Positions 34,749 to 46,704 are shown, numbered from the stretch's first letter. The stretch: DNA of 64,000 nt from Terana coerulea (GCA_024811115.1 JAKOGH010000002.1:1-64000), one strand, 5' to 3'. Translations and numbers: made by a program. The notes: generated by a model from the sequence alone, not told the origin.

Positions 34749-36245
34749 TTATTCCTCAGCCACAACAATGACACTCTTTCCAAGATTCTTTCCCGTCAAC
34801 ACTTCGACCAGAGCCTCTCCAACGTGCTCCAGCCCCTTCTTGAGGTCCTCAAGATGCTTGATCTCGCCGCTGGCAATTCGGCTCGGGATTTCCTTGTAGA
34901 AATCTGGGAGATACTGGGACATCAGAGTGGTTAAGGTGAACCCGGTGATTCGTATCTCTCTCCCAACAATGTTCGCGAGATGTTTGTAGGGGATCTCGGG
35001 AGCGCTGTGATGGGCTATCATGCCGCATTCCTACACGACAAGCCAGCTCGTCAGCAAGAGGTATGAGTGGCAGGTAGATGGTGAACATACAATGAAACCG
35101 CGCGTATTTAGCGGCGTGCTCTAGAGCGGCGTCTAAAGCCTCGCCGCCGACGTTGTCCCAAAAGCTGTCGATCCAGGGATAAGTATCAAGGGCGGCCTGG
35201 GCCTCAGCATCACTCACATATTGATTGGGCCCTCTTTTTCAGCACCTCGGCGGTCTTCGTGGTCTTGTAGTTGAATCCGACGTCCACTCCGATGGTCTTC
35301 ATGAACTCGACCTTCTCGTCAGACCCGGCGGACGCGATCACCTTCAGGCCGTCGGCTTTGGCGAGCTGGATGACGACCGCACCAACCGATCCTTTCATCC
35401 CCGGGTCAATGAATGCGCCACATGCAATGCGGGACGGAAGCGCGCGCACCAGAGCCGGTAGTGACAAACACGACATCGCCTTTCTGCGGCTTCGCATATT
35501 CTTTCCAGCCAGCGTAGGCTGTTTGGCCTGGGAAAGGGATCAGATTCGAACGGCGAGTTTGCACGAGGACATCGTACCTGGCATGCCCGCCGCACCAACA
35601 TAATTCGACCAGGGCAGTCCCTCTTTGTTCTGAAGGACTTGAAGTTGAGCAAAGGGATTAGCACTTGGCAGGAAGATGTTGTACTCTTGGAATGCTGAAA
35701 ACAATCATGGTGATGAGCTTGATTCAGATGATTTGAGCAAATGTAGAGAAGCTCACGGTACAAAAAGCCATACACATGGTCGCCGATTTTGAGGGCTGGG
35801 TTCTCACTGCGAAGCACGACGCCCACACCAAAGCTGTCAATTCTAAACTGCAGCCGTCAGAACGACTCCGACTACAGAAAGTAGTGTAAACTAACGGCTT
35901 TCCCTCGGTGAAACCCGGCTGATAGTCTGGAATTAGCGAGTCACTTAGAGTGGACCAGATTATCACCCACAAGGTTGCTGGTGCTGTTCGGAGCCAGCAT
36001 TCGCCCTCTGATGAACGGGTCGATAGGAACGACAAGGGTCTTGACCAGCGCTCCGCCATTCAAAGGAACGTTATCAAGATCTATAGTCTCGGAATCGTCG
36101 TAGACGAGAGCCGTTCCCGGTTCAGGGACCCTCTCTTCAACGTACTAGCGTCAGACGGACAAGGTTTGGCCGAAATAAGCTGGATGCTAAGCTCACGAGT
36201 GGGGAATGCGCCATACAAGACTCTGCCGTTCTTCACTGGTGCCAT
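34749..36245 (-). CDS. MDR-family NAD(P)H-dependent reductase, PTGR/LTB4DH-like (copy 2)
   Basis: This is the tandem paralogue of 32463-33955. It starts MAPVKNGRVLYGAFPTRE and continues DDSETIDLDNVPLNGGALVK, then QTAYAGWKEYAKPQKGD, SVGAVVIQLAKADGLKVIAS, and GSDEKVEFMKTIGVDVGFNY. It ends VLTGKNLGKSVIVVAEE. The exon structure mirrors copy 1, including the intron inside the glycine motif. The near-identical central exons indicate recent duplication or gene conversion. Family members reduce activated double bonds (enals, enones) with NADPH in the cytosol; the substrate is not predictable here. A TATAAAA lies at 36338-36344. Confidence 0.9.
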
Positions 36246-36337
36246 TTCCGAGTTTTCTGGCACTTGACGGTCGCAGAGATGATGTGGCGTGTGTCCGGCG
36301 AGCTGCTGTGAGGCCAAGTCTCCTCGCGCAGGCAAGC

Positions 36338-36344
36338 TTTTATA
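36338..36344 (-). promoter_or_regulatory. TATA box of MDR copy 2
   Basis: TATAAAA on the minus strand lies about 95 bp before ATG 36245. Confidence 0.55.
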
Positions 36345-36719
36345 GTATACCCAACTTAATTATACTTACGTCCTCCGGCGGGCCTATTAGAAGTTAATGC
36401 TGACTGTACAAGCTCGGCCTGAATTTATACTGTGATTGTTTGCCTGGCATCATTGAATCGACGCCTTACTGTCGCGGACCTGAGTCGTGCGTCTCAATGC
36501 GCTGCTGAATCAGAAACGGCCTTGACGACATTTGTGCCTTGAAGTCATCAGCTTCAATAACTAGCAAGCACACGGTTGCGTGATCAATCGTGCTCCCACC
36601 CTCGTTCAGCCGAATAACCGCTCACATTGACTGCTCTAGAGGAGTGCCTAGACTTCAGAACGGACAGCAATAACCGCGATGTTTACTCACCAGAGTCACT
36701 GAGAATGTCAAGCACCGAC

Positions 36720-36759
36720 GCGTGGGAAATAGTTGACGCCACAAAGACGGCCCGTCAAA
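36720..36759 (-). promoter_or_regulatory. 42-bp conserved block, copy B
   Basis: It carries GCGTGGGAAA and the core GACGCCACAAAGACGGC on the plus strand. It lies about 475 bp upstream of MDR copy 2, matching the position of copy A relative to copy 1. Confidence 0.5.
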
Positions 36760-37426
36760 TTAATGTTCGAGTTTAGTTCGCAACTGTGACTGTCGCGGTT
36801 GATTAGTTCAGCATCGAACGAGTAGAGCAAGCCTTTACTCAATACGCATAGGTGCAACCTCGATACTGTTCAATAGAATCGAAATACAGCATTAATCGTT
36901 TCGTGGTTTTCTCGATACACAAGCCGCCGGCGGTATTCCTACGTGCGGTCGGTGGCTGATACGGGTCCGGTGGGTACGATGCACTAATGAAGAAAAAGAG
37001 AGGTATGGATAGGGAGAGAAGATACTCGCTGCACTAAAACGGCCGTGCGGATGCGCTCTAGGATATTAAGAGTAAAATACATAGCACCGGGACTAGCTCT
37101 CGGCGGTCCGTGTACGACGCAACAGGATAAACATCGTCCGGAGAGTAAGTCAGAAGAAGGGCTCGACGCGGACACAGATAATAGAGCCAAACGTCTGTCG
37201 GCACATCCGCATTGTTGCGCCCACAAGGCGTCGACGGGCTGTGAAAGCGAAATACGGAATAGAAAGTGAAGACGTGGGGCGGGTGACGTTAGATGATGGA
37301 TGCAGCCTAGATGGGAGAGTCCAGTGGTGCGACAGACGACGGAGACAGACGGGAGAGGAAAGAGAGCAGACATTCTCGAGCACACGTCGGCTAGCAGCCA
37401 TCGCGCTGAAGAAACCGATGTAAGCG
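36760..37426. other. Intergenic region
   Basis: No supported gene lies between the MDR promoter and the 3' end of the GH16 gene. Part of 37150-37426 could be a C-terminal extension of the GH16 protein if its frame is taken as written. Confidence 0.4.
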
Positions 37427-39924
37427 TCAAGAGAAGCTTGCGTACAAGTCGTACACACCAAAGCGTTTTTCGGTCGTGGGTAGCCGGCGCCCGTGCCTAT
37501 CCCAGGTATCGATTCTGACCAGAATGTTAGGTTGGGGTCTACTCAGACGTTAGCGTGAATTTAGGAGGGCGAGTATGCGAGTTGGCATACTGTTGTAAGC
37601 CTCCGGATGATTGGCGATATAATCCGTCGTTGGGAACCGTGGAGGGTTGCAGCCAACGTTGGTTTGACCCGTGCGTTGGTACACTCGAACGTAGTCAACC
37701 TGCATCACCGCAGGGAACTCCATCGTCGTCAAGTCGATCTTCTGCCAGTTGGCTGTGAACATGGACAGTCAGTCCCTCGGTAAGATTACTATATGCGTGC
37801 AACTTACATGAGATACCGAGATTAAGAATGATCGCCTAGAAGCATGATATGAGTGCTGTCAGACCACTGGGAAGCTCCAACTATAAACTTACCATTGGCT
37901 CCTCTGATATGCGCCGTTGGCCGATCTGTGCGCCGTCGTCACCCATGTCCGGTCCTACCGAGCCTGCACCCAACCGATAACTCTTCTGGCCGTTGGTTTG
38001 CCATGTAATGAACCCATCTTCCGGCTTGTCAGGATCGGCCCAATACTCGAAGCCTAACGTGCTGAACACCTGCCCTGAGCCCTGGAACATGTTGTCCGGC
38101 AGGTCAGTTAGACAGGAAATGGCCTGTTGCCTGCATCAACGTGGAGATTAATGACATCTCTGATTGATAGCATGAAACAGACGCGACGCACACTGCGGAA
38201 CCTCTGTAGCTGTTCGGATGCGTGAGATCCGGAGTGTAGATCTCAAAAACGTCGGCCGTGTCGTTGCCGTACATGTAGTCGTGCGTGAACGGCGCGAACT
38301 GGGCGGACTGCGAGACAACCTGGCCCTCGCCGCCGGTCTTGTTCCTCTGCACTTCCAGGATATCGATCTCAGGCGCACCACGGCCAGTGTTCACATTCGG
38401 GCCCGGGTGGTCTTCGCCTGAACAGGTGCATGCTCTGGAGTGGCGTTCAAGTCATTGCATAAGAGAACTTCCTGAACTATGCACTCACGGTAGACGCTGA
38501 CCGGGAAGCCACGAGAGATCAAAGTTGTACTTTGACCGCGATTGGTCCGAGTGCAGCGCAGCAGCTGGTCCGGTCTGGTTCGTGTACGTCTGGTTGGGCA
38601 AGATCCCCACGTCGCACTCGTTGTAAGAGTACGGCCACGCGCCGTCTGACGTCGCGCCGTATCCTGGTCGTCCGAGATTGCCCATTAACCATGCGCCAGG
38701 CCACTGAATACGGTCAGTACCACCGCCGGCATGCAACGCGGTGGGATCGGACTCACATATCCCTGTGTGTCAGAGTTTGGTCCAGGCAGCGTGATGCTGA
38801 CCTCAATGTACCCACTCGAGAAACAGAACTTGTTCCAGCTCTGGAGCATGCCACTCTTGTACGGGAGCATGTGGTTGAGGGTCTGATCGGCGACCTGGTC
38901 CATGGTAATCTGCAGCGCTCCGCCTTTCGTTGTGATTTGCGCTGGGTCATACCATTCTTGGTCTGCCGTGGAACCATACCATAGATCCACCGCCTCCCAG
39001 AAGGGGTCGTCGCCAGGGTAGAACGTCCGTCCGTCCGTGTTAAACTCGTCCGAGAAGACGAGCTCGTAGTCTTCGCCATCGAAGCCTGTCCGCGTCTTCG
39101 CCTCGTCTGGCGTTTCGGGGTCCACCATCTGCGGCATCCCGAATCTAAGCGAGGTCAGCGTGCGACAGGCGCGACAGAGGGCGGGTCGCTTACAGCACAG
39201 CGGCTTGCCCAGTCCCGTTTATCCGGATGTTTCCGTCGATGGCCTGATTGCGAGGGTTGTTGCGGTAGAAATCAATGACGGGGTAGCAGACGAAGAGAGT
39301 GAGGAGGGCGAGAATGAGGAGGGCGAGGACGCCAAGGTTGAGGACACCGCGCGTGGAGCAGCAGGTCATTCTGTGCTCGTCCTCGCCCTGGTGCAGCGTA
39401 TCTTCTTCTTCGACCTCGTCCTTGCCGTCCAAGTCTGGGTCATACGCATACGGGATGAAGCCACCACGGGGACCCGTCATACCCAACGGATACTTTGAGT
39501 CCGAGGAGAGCGAAAATATGGAGTCGCCTGAGGAAGAGGCGACCGAGTCCCTGTTCATCAACATCTTTGGCGGCAACAAAAAGTCTCCCTGCTCATCTCC
39601 TGCTAGCCTGTAGAGAATCATGGACCCTCTCTGGCCTGGCGTGAGGGCGGCGAAGGGCGATGTGAGCGCTTGAGATTCTTCGGACGCAAGGCGGTTGAAA
39701 TAGGTGCTCCCTCGCGACCCAGGGCGGGAACGGATGGTGTGTGTCGCATGCGGATTGAGTGGTGAGGAGACGAAGTTGCTGGCGGTCGAAAATGAGCGGG
39801 AGGGGGCCTTGGACGCCTGCTCGTCCGGGGGCAGGAGGGGCGCATCGAGATTGGACGTCGTCGGTGTCCTTGGCGGGTGAATGTGGTCGTCTGGGCTGCT
39901 GGACCCGCTGGGAATAGGGTTCAC
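37427..39924 (-). CDS. KRE6/SKN1-type GH16 beta-glucan synthesis protein
   Basis: This is a type II membrane protein needed for cell-wall beta-1,6-glucan in yeast relatives. The N-terminal cytoplasmic part is Ser/Pro-rich ([18 protein letters not shown]), the signal anchor is [20 protein letters not shown], and the lumenal GH16-like domain follows with [37 protein letters not shown] and the catalytic ExDxxE as EIDILEVQR. Near the end come [20 protein letters not shown] and, after an intron, [17 protein letters not shown]. The C-terminus is uncertain. As written, the frame runs on to 37150 past PRPKNALV. One extra A in the AAAAA run would end it at 37427 as [14 protein letters not shown]. At least six exons. 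Confidence 0.92.
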
Positions 39925-40677
39925 CGCCGTCGTGCGAAGTTGTTGGCCATTGGACAGACATTAGTTTCCCCGACGCCCGAGACGATGAGCGGAAAGAAAG
40001 AGCGTGGTTGCAAGACAGAGCATCTGGCGGGCAGAGCGGGCTCGATAGCCCCGTCACGCCGCTTGTGACAAAGTGACATAATGTGACCGTTACGTGTGAC
40101 ATAGCACGTATGCCTGATTTCAGTGTTTCCGCCGCTCTTGTTTCCTCCCCCTGAACCTTTCTTGACCACATGCCAGCCCGCATGCACTTTCTGATGCTGT
40201 CTTTCCGAGAAAGCCTCGGTCAACATCAGCCTCAAGCTTCTTCATCACCTCAGACCACCTCTCGCTGTCAGTACGCCTTCAGGAAGAAACTGCGGTCACA
40301 GCTAAGTCAAAACGCCCACCGTGAGATTCGCTTACCCGGATGCAGGTCCCGACTTTGACCTCAGCACGTATGCAAGTGCTGAGTACGTCATCAACATCGC
40401 CTACGTCGCCAGAGATACCGTTCTCAGGCTCAGCGAGGTCAGGGACAGACCAGAAGTTTCAGACGGGTCGCTGAGCTTGCACGTTATCAAGACGCTGGTC
40501 GACGGCGAAATTGGACAATGCACTGGCATCTGTTGGCATGAGGGTGATCACAGCAACACGGAGAGAGGAAGTGCTTCTAGGGGGAGGTACATGCTGAGGA
40601 CACTGCCTTTGCGGAACGACTGTCCGTACTTGCTTGACAGGCGATGCCCACGCAGGGAAAGGAACACCGGCTATCCG
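39925..40677. other. Intergenic region upstream of the GH16 gene
   Basis: ORFs at 39593-40183 (-) and 40321-40827 (+) overlap the flanking genes and show no domain. I see nothing else supportable. Confidence 0.45.
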
Positions 40678-41653
40678 TTACGCACGACGCCTCATGAACA
40701 TGTTCTCCCTCTCTGCCCCCTGTCCTTCATACATGATCTCTTCGCCTTCATCCTCATCACCGTCTTCCCCTTCACTGTCAGTCAGGAAGAACCAATGTGG
40801 TCCGATACTATGCGCAGGCAGACCTAGCCTGGTCCTCACTAACTCGAAGTCAAGGTCGTTCACACACATGGGCAACTCCTTCACTTCCTCCTCAAACTCT
40901 GCTTCATCTACCTCCAACTCTGGCTTCCTGCGGAATTCCGACCCCACTGGCGACTTCTCCATGGCCCTGTCTGTCAAGGCTTCTAAAACAAACTCTACCT
41001 TCCCTCCCGCAGCAAGGAACGTCTCCACATCTTCCGCTTCCTCTGCTGTCATGGCTGTTGGTGACTCGTCTATCTTCTCAACAGCCTTGCGGACGGATTC
41101 CTGGAGACGCGCAGTTATGGCGGCAGGAGTCGGGACACAGGTTGTGTCTTTCACGTCTTGTAGGAGGACTTGGACCATGGCCTCGATAACCATAGCATAC
41201 CCTCCTGTAAAAACGATGGGCTCATCTTGATGTGAAGTTCCATAGGAATATAATGCAAGGAGTCGTCTGCCGCAATGACCCAGTCTGGGATGACTTCATC
41301 TTCAGGCAGACCGCCAATGTCTGCCAGCAGCTCGATCGACACAAAGCGCAGGAAGTCTGCTTCACCTGAATGTATTGCATGAGATACTTCTCATAGAATA
41401 ATGAGATCGTGGGCAACCTTCCAGCCTCTCTTTCATCCTTGGTGAGAGCCATCCATCTATGCAATGATCACATGTGCAAGTGCTCCTGGGAGTCGGGGTT
41501 GTTTCCGCATCTAACATGCCTTCGCAGCTCGTGGTGGGATGCCTGAAGCTTGGTCTTCTGACAGCTCTGTCTCGTGGTGGTGGGTGCTGTTGAAGGGTGA
41601 GGAGCGAAGGTGGGGACAGCCCTAGACCGCTTTACTAGAGCGACTGAGACCAA
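40678..41653 (-). CDS. Hypothetical protein with acidic C-terminus
   Basis: The minus-strand frames read as one protein: MALTKDEREAGRLPTISLFY, an intron, then VSIELLADIGGLPEDEVIPD, WVIAADDSLHYIPMELHIK, and MVIEAMVQVLLQDVKDTTC. The tail is acidic (TDSEGEDGDEDEGEEIMYEG). A frame break lies at 41226-41228; one added base gives HIKDEPIVFTGGYAMVIEAM. The 5' exon (41468-41653) is tentative. I do not recognise the family. It may be nuclear given its acidic, helical character, but that is guesswork. Confidence 0.5.
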
Positions 41654-41851
41654 TTTACCTTCTCAAGAAAGCCTATCCACTAGGCGCTCGTTTATACCGC
41701 CTTTTGTCAACAGAAGTGTCGCAGAACGAGGTATCGTCGCAACGCCGACATTCTGGAACGAGCCGGACAAATTCCATTGTCAGGTTCATACAAAGTACAT
41801 GGGGAAGGAACCGAGCGGAGTGCAACGGGAGCCTGAGAACGGGACACACGA

Positions 41852-43111
41852 TCACCAGCCCATCTGGGAATACGTCCAGCCAAAGACAAGTTTCTCTCCG
41901 TTGCGCTCCTTTGGGGCCTGGATAGTTGCAGAGATGGGCATCTTTGTGTAGAGAGCTGATCAGTGCTACATCTTCATCGCTCAGCTTGGGCAGCTCCTGC
42001 GAGTGCGTGCAACGACGTCAGTAGGTTCCTTAAATCCGTACGATGCAGTAGAACATACCAGTAGATTGCCCCTTTGCCTATCCGAGTTGGTACTCTTCGG
42101 CACCGCGGTTGTACCCCTTGCAACGTGCCAGGCCAGACTGATCTGGGCAGGAGCCACCTTGTACTTTTCAGCAAGCTTCACGATGGCGGGGTCGTTTGCA
42201 ACACTGGAGTATCCGGTCGGCGAGTATGCGGTGAGGACGATGCCGTGCTTCTTGGCGAACTCGAGTAGCTCAGGCTGTGCTTGGTGGGGGTGCATCTCGA
42301 TCTGGTTGACGGCGGGTACGACCTTCGCCGTTTCCAGTAGCTTCGTGAGACTAAGGCGGGTGGCAGCGCGATGAGCGGACCGTATCGGAATGGGATAACT
42401 GCATTGCACGCACTTTTTCACACTGAAGTTACTGACACCGATTGCCTTGACTTTTCCGGCCTCATAAATCTTCTCCATCTCGGCCCAAGTCTCGTTGAAG
42501 GTGATGCTGTCGTCCACGATGTATTCGCCTTCGCCAGGTTCACCTTTGGGACCGGGATGGCGAGGGTTCGGCTTGTCATCAATATTCGCATGCGCTTGGG
42601 GCCAGTGCATCAACCACTACGAATATCATCGTCAGCAAGGCATTTCCATGTGCTTGCACCGCTACTGCTACGCACCAGGTCGTAGTAGTCAAACCCGGCG
42701 TTCTTCAACGACTCTTCATAAGACTCCGCAACCTTGGCGTGATGATGCAAACTGAAAAAACATTTGTTACCACTATGGTGTAGATGAGTGATTGGAAGCG
42801 TACACACGGGAGTTTTGTGGTGACGGATATCTCCTCGCGAGGGATACCTGACTCCCGTACGGCTTTTCCTACCGCACCCTCGGTCCCGTAGTCATGCGCC
42901 GGTATCGAGGTGTCTGTAGCCGTTCTTGAGGGCTGAAAGCATCCAAGTCTTTCCAGCTTCGTGTTCTTCATCCGTGAGGCCGGACCAACAGCCCAAACCT
43001 AATCCATGGTCAGTGCTGGAGGTCTGATAGATATGTTGTGGTAGACTCACCAATGGTTGGTAGTTTGGCCCCGGTATTGAGTATGACAAAAGACTGAGAG
43101 GTAGCAGACAT
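41852..43111 (-). CDS. Aldo/keto reductase (AKR)
   Basis: This is an NADPH-dependent carbonyl reductase with a TIM-barrel fold. It starts MSATSQSFVILNTGAKLPTI, then LGLGCWSGLTDEE, GYRHLDTA with the catalytic Asp, DYGTEGAVGKAVRESGIP with the catalytic Tyr, TTKLP, and LMHWPQAHA with the family His. EAGKVKAIGVSNFSVK and VPAVNQIEMHPHQAQPELLE are classic AKR motifs, and AVPKST is the NADP-binding region. There are two frame breaks. At CCGG 42899-42902 one base fewer gives HLDTAHDYGTE. Near 41886-41904 the frame changes to reach GEKLVFGWTYSQMGW, the usual AKR end. A TATAAA lies at 43189-43194. Confidence 0.9.
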
Positions 43112-43188
43112 CTTGCTGATTGGGGTGTGAACTTGTCGGATGAGGGTGTGAGAACAGGGATGCTGTACATGTTGGCTCCTCTGCTCGA

Positions 43189-43194
43189 TTTATA
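43189..43194 (-). promoter_or_regulatory. TATA box of the AKR gene
   Basis: TATAAA on the minus strand lies about 80 bp before ATG 43111. Confidence 0.5.
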
Positions 43195-43643
43195 AGTTTG
43201 GTCAGAAACGCATGAATAATCATCCCATTGCGCCGATGTCCCACTAGTATGGTGCTTTTATATTTATCGCGAGTCCACGGTATGGATGCGGATCCAGCGC
43301 GGACCGGTTCGGCGCGTCCTCTCCGAATGCCAATGGAGAGAGCGCGTGACAGACCGATCATGCAGCTACGTAGCGATAGTTACTGGGTGAGCATGACATA
43401 TGAGATGACGGCCTTAGAGGTTCGACATAGAGATGCTGGTGGTGAGAAACCGCTGAGCGAGCTGAGGTATTTTGTTACGGCGTCGACGTGTCGATATAGC
43501 GATACCGCAGAGATTGATTTCCCAGATACTACATGATCTTCCGCGCCCAGCGCCGTAGCTGCTACGGCATTCATGTCTGTTTGTTTGGCGAGTAAGTACT
43601 TAGTACCCAGGCTGAAGTTGAGGGAAAGCAGCGATGGTGGTCA

Positions 43644-43886
43644 GTGAGAGAGGATCGTCATAAGCCCAATGTGGAAACCAGGTTTGATGGCCGTCTTTGT
43701 GGCGTCCGCCGACTGCCCACGCTTCACTCCTCGGATGAAGCGCTGGCAACGTCAATCTCAACTTGTCCCGTCACAATCGTGTTGGAGGAGAATGTAAGTA
43801 GGGGCATGGTTCTCATCCTCAAATATTCCATCAGTGCTTACTGCCCACTGACTAATGCTCAGACTCTAGTCCCTCGCGATGTCTAG
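43644..43886 (+). CDS. Possible small spliced gene overlapping conserved block C
   Basis: An open frame including RFDGRLCGVRRLPTLHSS runs to a textbook donor (AAT|GTAAGT, intron 43794-43862) with CTGACTAATGCTCAG at the acceptor. Splicing gives VLEENTLVPRDV and a stop at 43886. The frame around block A reads FDRRLRGVAHFPTLQ, similar at protein level. The start codon is not established. This could be a short gene, a relic exon, or chance. Confidence 0.3.
   Translation: MREDRHKPNVETRFDGRLCGVRRLPTLHSSDEALATSISTCPVTIVLEENVSRGMVLILKYSISAYCPLTNAQTLVPRDV
43681..43722 (+). promoter_or_regulatory. 42-bp conserved block, copy C
   Basis: It is the reverse complement of copy A at 34 of 42 positions with no gaps. 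It lies about 570 bp upstream of the minus-strand AKR gene and about 1.3 kb upstream of the plus-strand third MDR gene. Confidence 0.5.
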
Positions 43887-45029
43887 CTATCGTTGAAAAG
43901 GTACTTAATAACGGTCATATCTGCTCCATAGGCCTAACGGTCTGAAGTTTATTCAAGTGTCCGCTCGGACAGAAGATAAGGTCAACCTCCTGAGAACAAT
44001 GAAAATTGAAACTTTATCCGACCATTGAGCCAGAACGACCCCGATTTGACCACAGGTAGGTTACCGTTTCGTGAGCATGTGAGTGTCGAATCAAGGGTAG
44101 AACAGGCTCAGAGCTAATCGATACGTTCTCAGCAAATGAGATACTAAACCGCGCGATAACTCGAAGACTTTGGATGAGCATGCGTGCGTCATTGTGCGTA
44201 CCTTGCTGTATCTTCCACGCTATATCGTTAGTAAGCCAGTGTTTGGATCAAAGCATGCGGGATAGTATCTCGCTTGAGCAGCCCGGCGCCGTCAAACTTC
44301 AAGCAGGAGGCCTATCGCATTCATGACCAGAAACATTACGCTTCTCTTCCTCGTGACAGCAGAAGCTCTACAAAAGCCTCCCGCGGAAAGGATTATGTCA
44401 GGCCGATTTTCAGGCATCCATCATGGGTGTACGCTGATTTGCGAGAAATTTGGCACTACCAGGGTTACCGGGAATTATCGTACTTGTCCAAGGTGGCGAC
44501 CAAGGAGTTCAGGTTTGAGCGAACGCTTCGAGCAATCAGCGGTTGTAAACGCTGCAATACGGAAGACCTCCTGTTCCTACAGTATTCCGGGCATCTCGGA
44601 TATGCGTGGGGCTGGCTGACTTTGTGGCGTTATTGCCCCCACGCGTCGATCGCTGATAAAGCGTTCAAGCGATCATCGATCAAAGCCGAGCTTGGTAAGA
44701 CAGCCTTTGCAAGCTTTTTACTTACTCATGATACGATACTTACGGTAGCTCTACAGTACCCCAGAAAGTTGACCAGGATAAATGCATTTTCTCCAGTACC
44801 ATGTACTTACACGCCTCAAACAGTGAATATGGGATGCCCGAGCCTGTTCCCGAAGCAGCTGAAAGGGTTTTGCTGACTCAGGGAGCAATCGACGTCACCG
44901 GCTAATCACAGCCCGGCCGCGGCGGGGTCGTTTTGAGAAATCCGACTTGGAAGCGATAAATACTGGGGCCTCGACAGCTCGACTTACTGCATCCCCTTCC
45001 CACTCGTAACCCCTCCTCTGCTACAAAAA
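43887..45029. other. Intergenic region upstream of MDR copy 3
   Basis: The ORF at 44274-44876 has no recognisable domain and is treated as chance. A GATAAATA motif lies near 44954-44961, about 70 bp before the ATG at 45030. Confidence 0.4.
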
Positions 45030-46400
45030 ATGGCCCCTATCACCAACGGACGTCTCTTGTTCGGCGAGGTCCCGACAGGTCAGTACACCCACAACAGTTT
45101 CTCTTTATCTAGACTTCACGCTGATTGCCGCCGGTTTGTTGAAAGGCTATCCCGAACCTGGAAAGACCACTGTCTACGATGAAACCGAGAAAATTGACCT
45201 TGACACCGTCGCTTTGAACGGAGGTGTGCTCGTTAAGAATCTGGTTTTGTCAGTGGACCCGTATCTGCGGGGAAAGATGAGGGACGCGAAGGCCAAGAGC
45301 TACTCAGTGAGTTTTCACCATCGGCGCGGTGTAACAGATCATGGTGGACTGAAACGCTGTATAGCCTGCTTTCGTTCAGGGACAGCCGTGAGTTCAACCA
45401 AGCACAACTGCCACACACATTACCTGATCATACATCTCAGTCTGTACAACTATGCTGTCGGAAAGGTCATTCGCTCGGAAGACTCCGCAGTGAAGGCTGG
45501 CGACCATGTCTATGGTGTCTTCCGTGCGTTTATTTTCTTCGCCGACGTGAACGCTCCGCTGACTATGGTTCAGCCTTCGTTGAATACTTCATCAAGCCTA
45601 GCGCCAAGGATTTCCGGGTCCTTGAAAACAAGGAGAACATCCCATGGTCGGCATACGTCGGCGTGCTCGGTATGCCCGGTCAGACTGCCTACGGCGGCTG
45701 GAAGGAGTACGCCTCGTCAAAGAAGGGTGACATTGTCTTTGTCACCGCTGCTTCCGGTATGTTTGTAAATTCCTCTGTCTCTGACGATTCACTTACGTAT
45801 CGCGCACGTAGGACCCGTCGGTTCCATCGTTGTTCAGATCGCGAAGGCTGAGGGCCTGAAGGTCATTGCGTCCGCCGGCTCGGAGGAGAAGGTCAATTTC
45901 GTGAAGAGTCTTGGCGCCGATGTCGTCTTCAACTACAAGACCACCAACACCGCAGAAGTTCTCGAAAAGGAGGGCCCAGTGGACATGTGAGTCTTTTCGC
46001 TCAAGCCGTGACCTCTAACTTGAACCCTTAACACCTACCTCCTAGTTACTGGGACAACGTCGGCGGCGAGTCGTTTGACGCAGCCCTGAAGCACTCCGCG
46101 AGAAATGCCCGCTTCCTCGAATGTGGGATGATCTCCGGCTACAACGGGCAGGCCCCACCCGTTAAGAACCTCATGTCAATCATCAGCAACGAGATTAAGA
46201 TTTTTGGTTTCCTTGTCTTCAGCGTCATCGGCCCGCACACTGAACAGTTCTATAAGGAGTTCATTCAGAAGATCGCCTCCGGGGAGTACAAGTACATCGA
46301 AGACAAGAAGAAGGGCTTGCAGTACGCCGGGCATGCGATCGCTGAGGTTCAGAAGGGTCTGAACCACGGCAAGAGCGTTGTCGAGGTAGCCCAAGATTAA
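45030..46400 (+). CDS. MDR-family NAD(P)H-dependent reductase, PTGR/LTB4DH-like (copy 3)
   Basis: It starts MAPITNGRLLFGEVPT. After an intron come GYPEPGKTTVYDETEKIDLD and NLVLSVDPYLRGKMRDA. A short internal exon coding PAFVQGQP joins LYNYAVGKVIRSE. Then VLGMPGQTAYGGWKEYASSK and the Rossmann motif AASGPVGSIVVQIAKAEG appear, followed by YWDNVGGESFDAALKHSAR. It ends GLNHGKSVVEVAQD. No frame break is seen. It is more diverged from copies 1 and 2 than they are from each other, and it is on the opposite strand, so it is the older branch. Expected to be a cytosolic reductase of activated alkenes. Confidence 0.92.
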
Positions 46401-46704
46401 ATGCAACCAATACTGTAAATGTACACTAGCCTTTGTAGCTATACGAGATTGATACACGCCCGAGTGCCTAGTGTGCCGATGTGAGCTCCGAAGGGCCGCT
46501 ATATGAAGTGTCAGACGCCCATTGTCAAGGCGCTGCGGAGCTTTGCGCTGCTAACTGCATCGCACCGTGACCAGATCTGCAGAAATAGACTCTGTTTCCC
46601 TCACACCATCGCTGCGCAGACGTAACCACCACCTCCCATGTTACTGTGATCCCCCGCAAAGTTGACACACTGACACAACACCACCATCTTCATAATACCA
46701 CACC

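Noticed and set aside
39593..40183. Minus-strand ORF of 196 codons overlapping the GH16 start
   Set aside because: It is out of frame with the GH16 N-terminal exon and lacks any recognisable feature.
44274..44876. Plus-strand ORF of 200 codons
   Set aside because: Composition is not coding-like and no motif or splice partner is seen.
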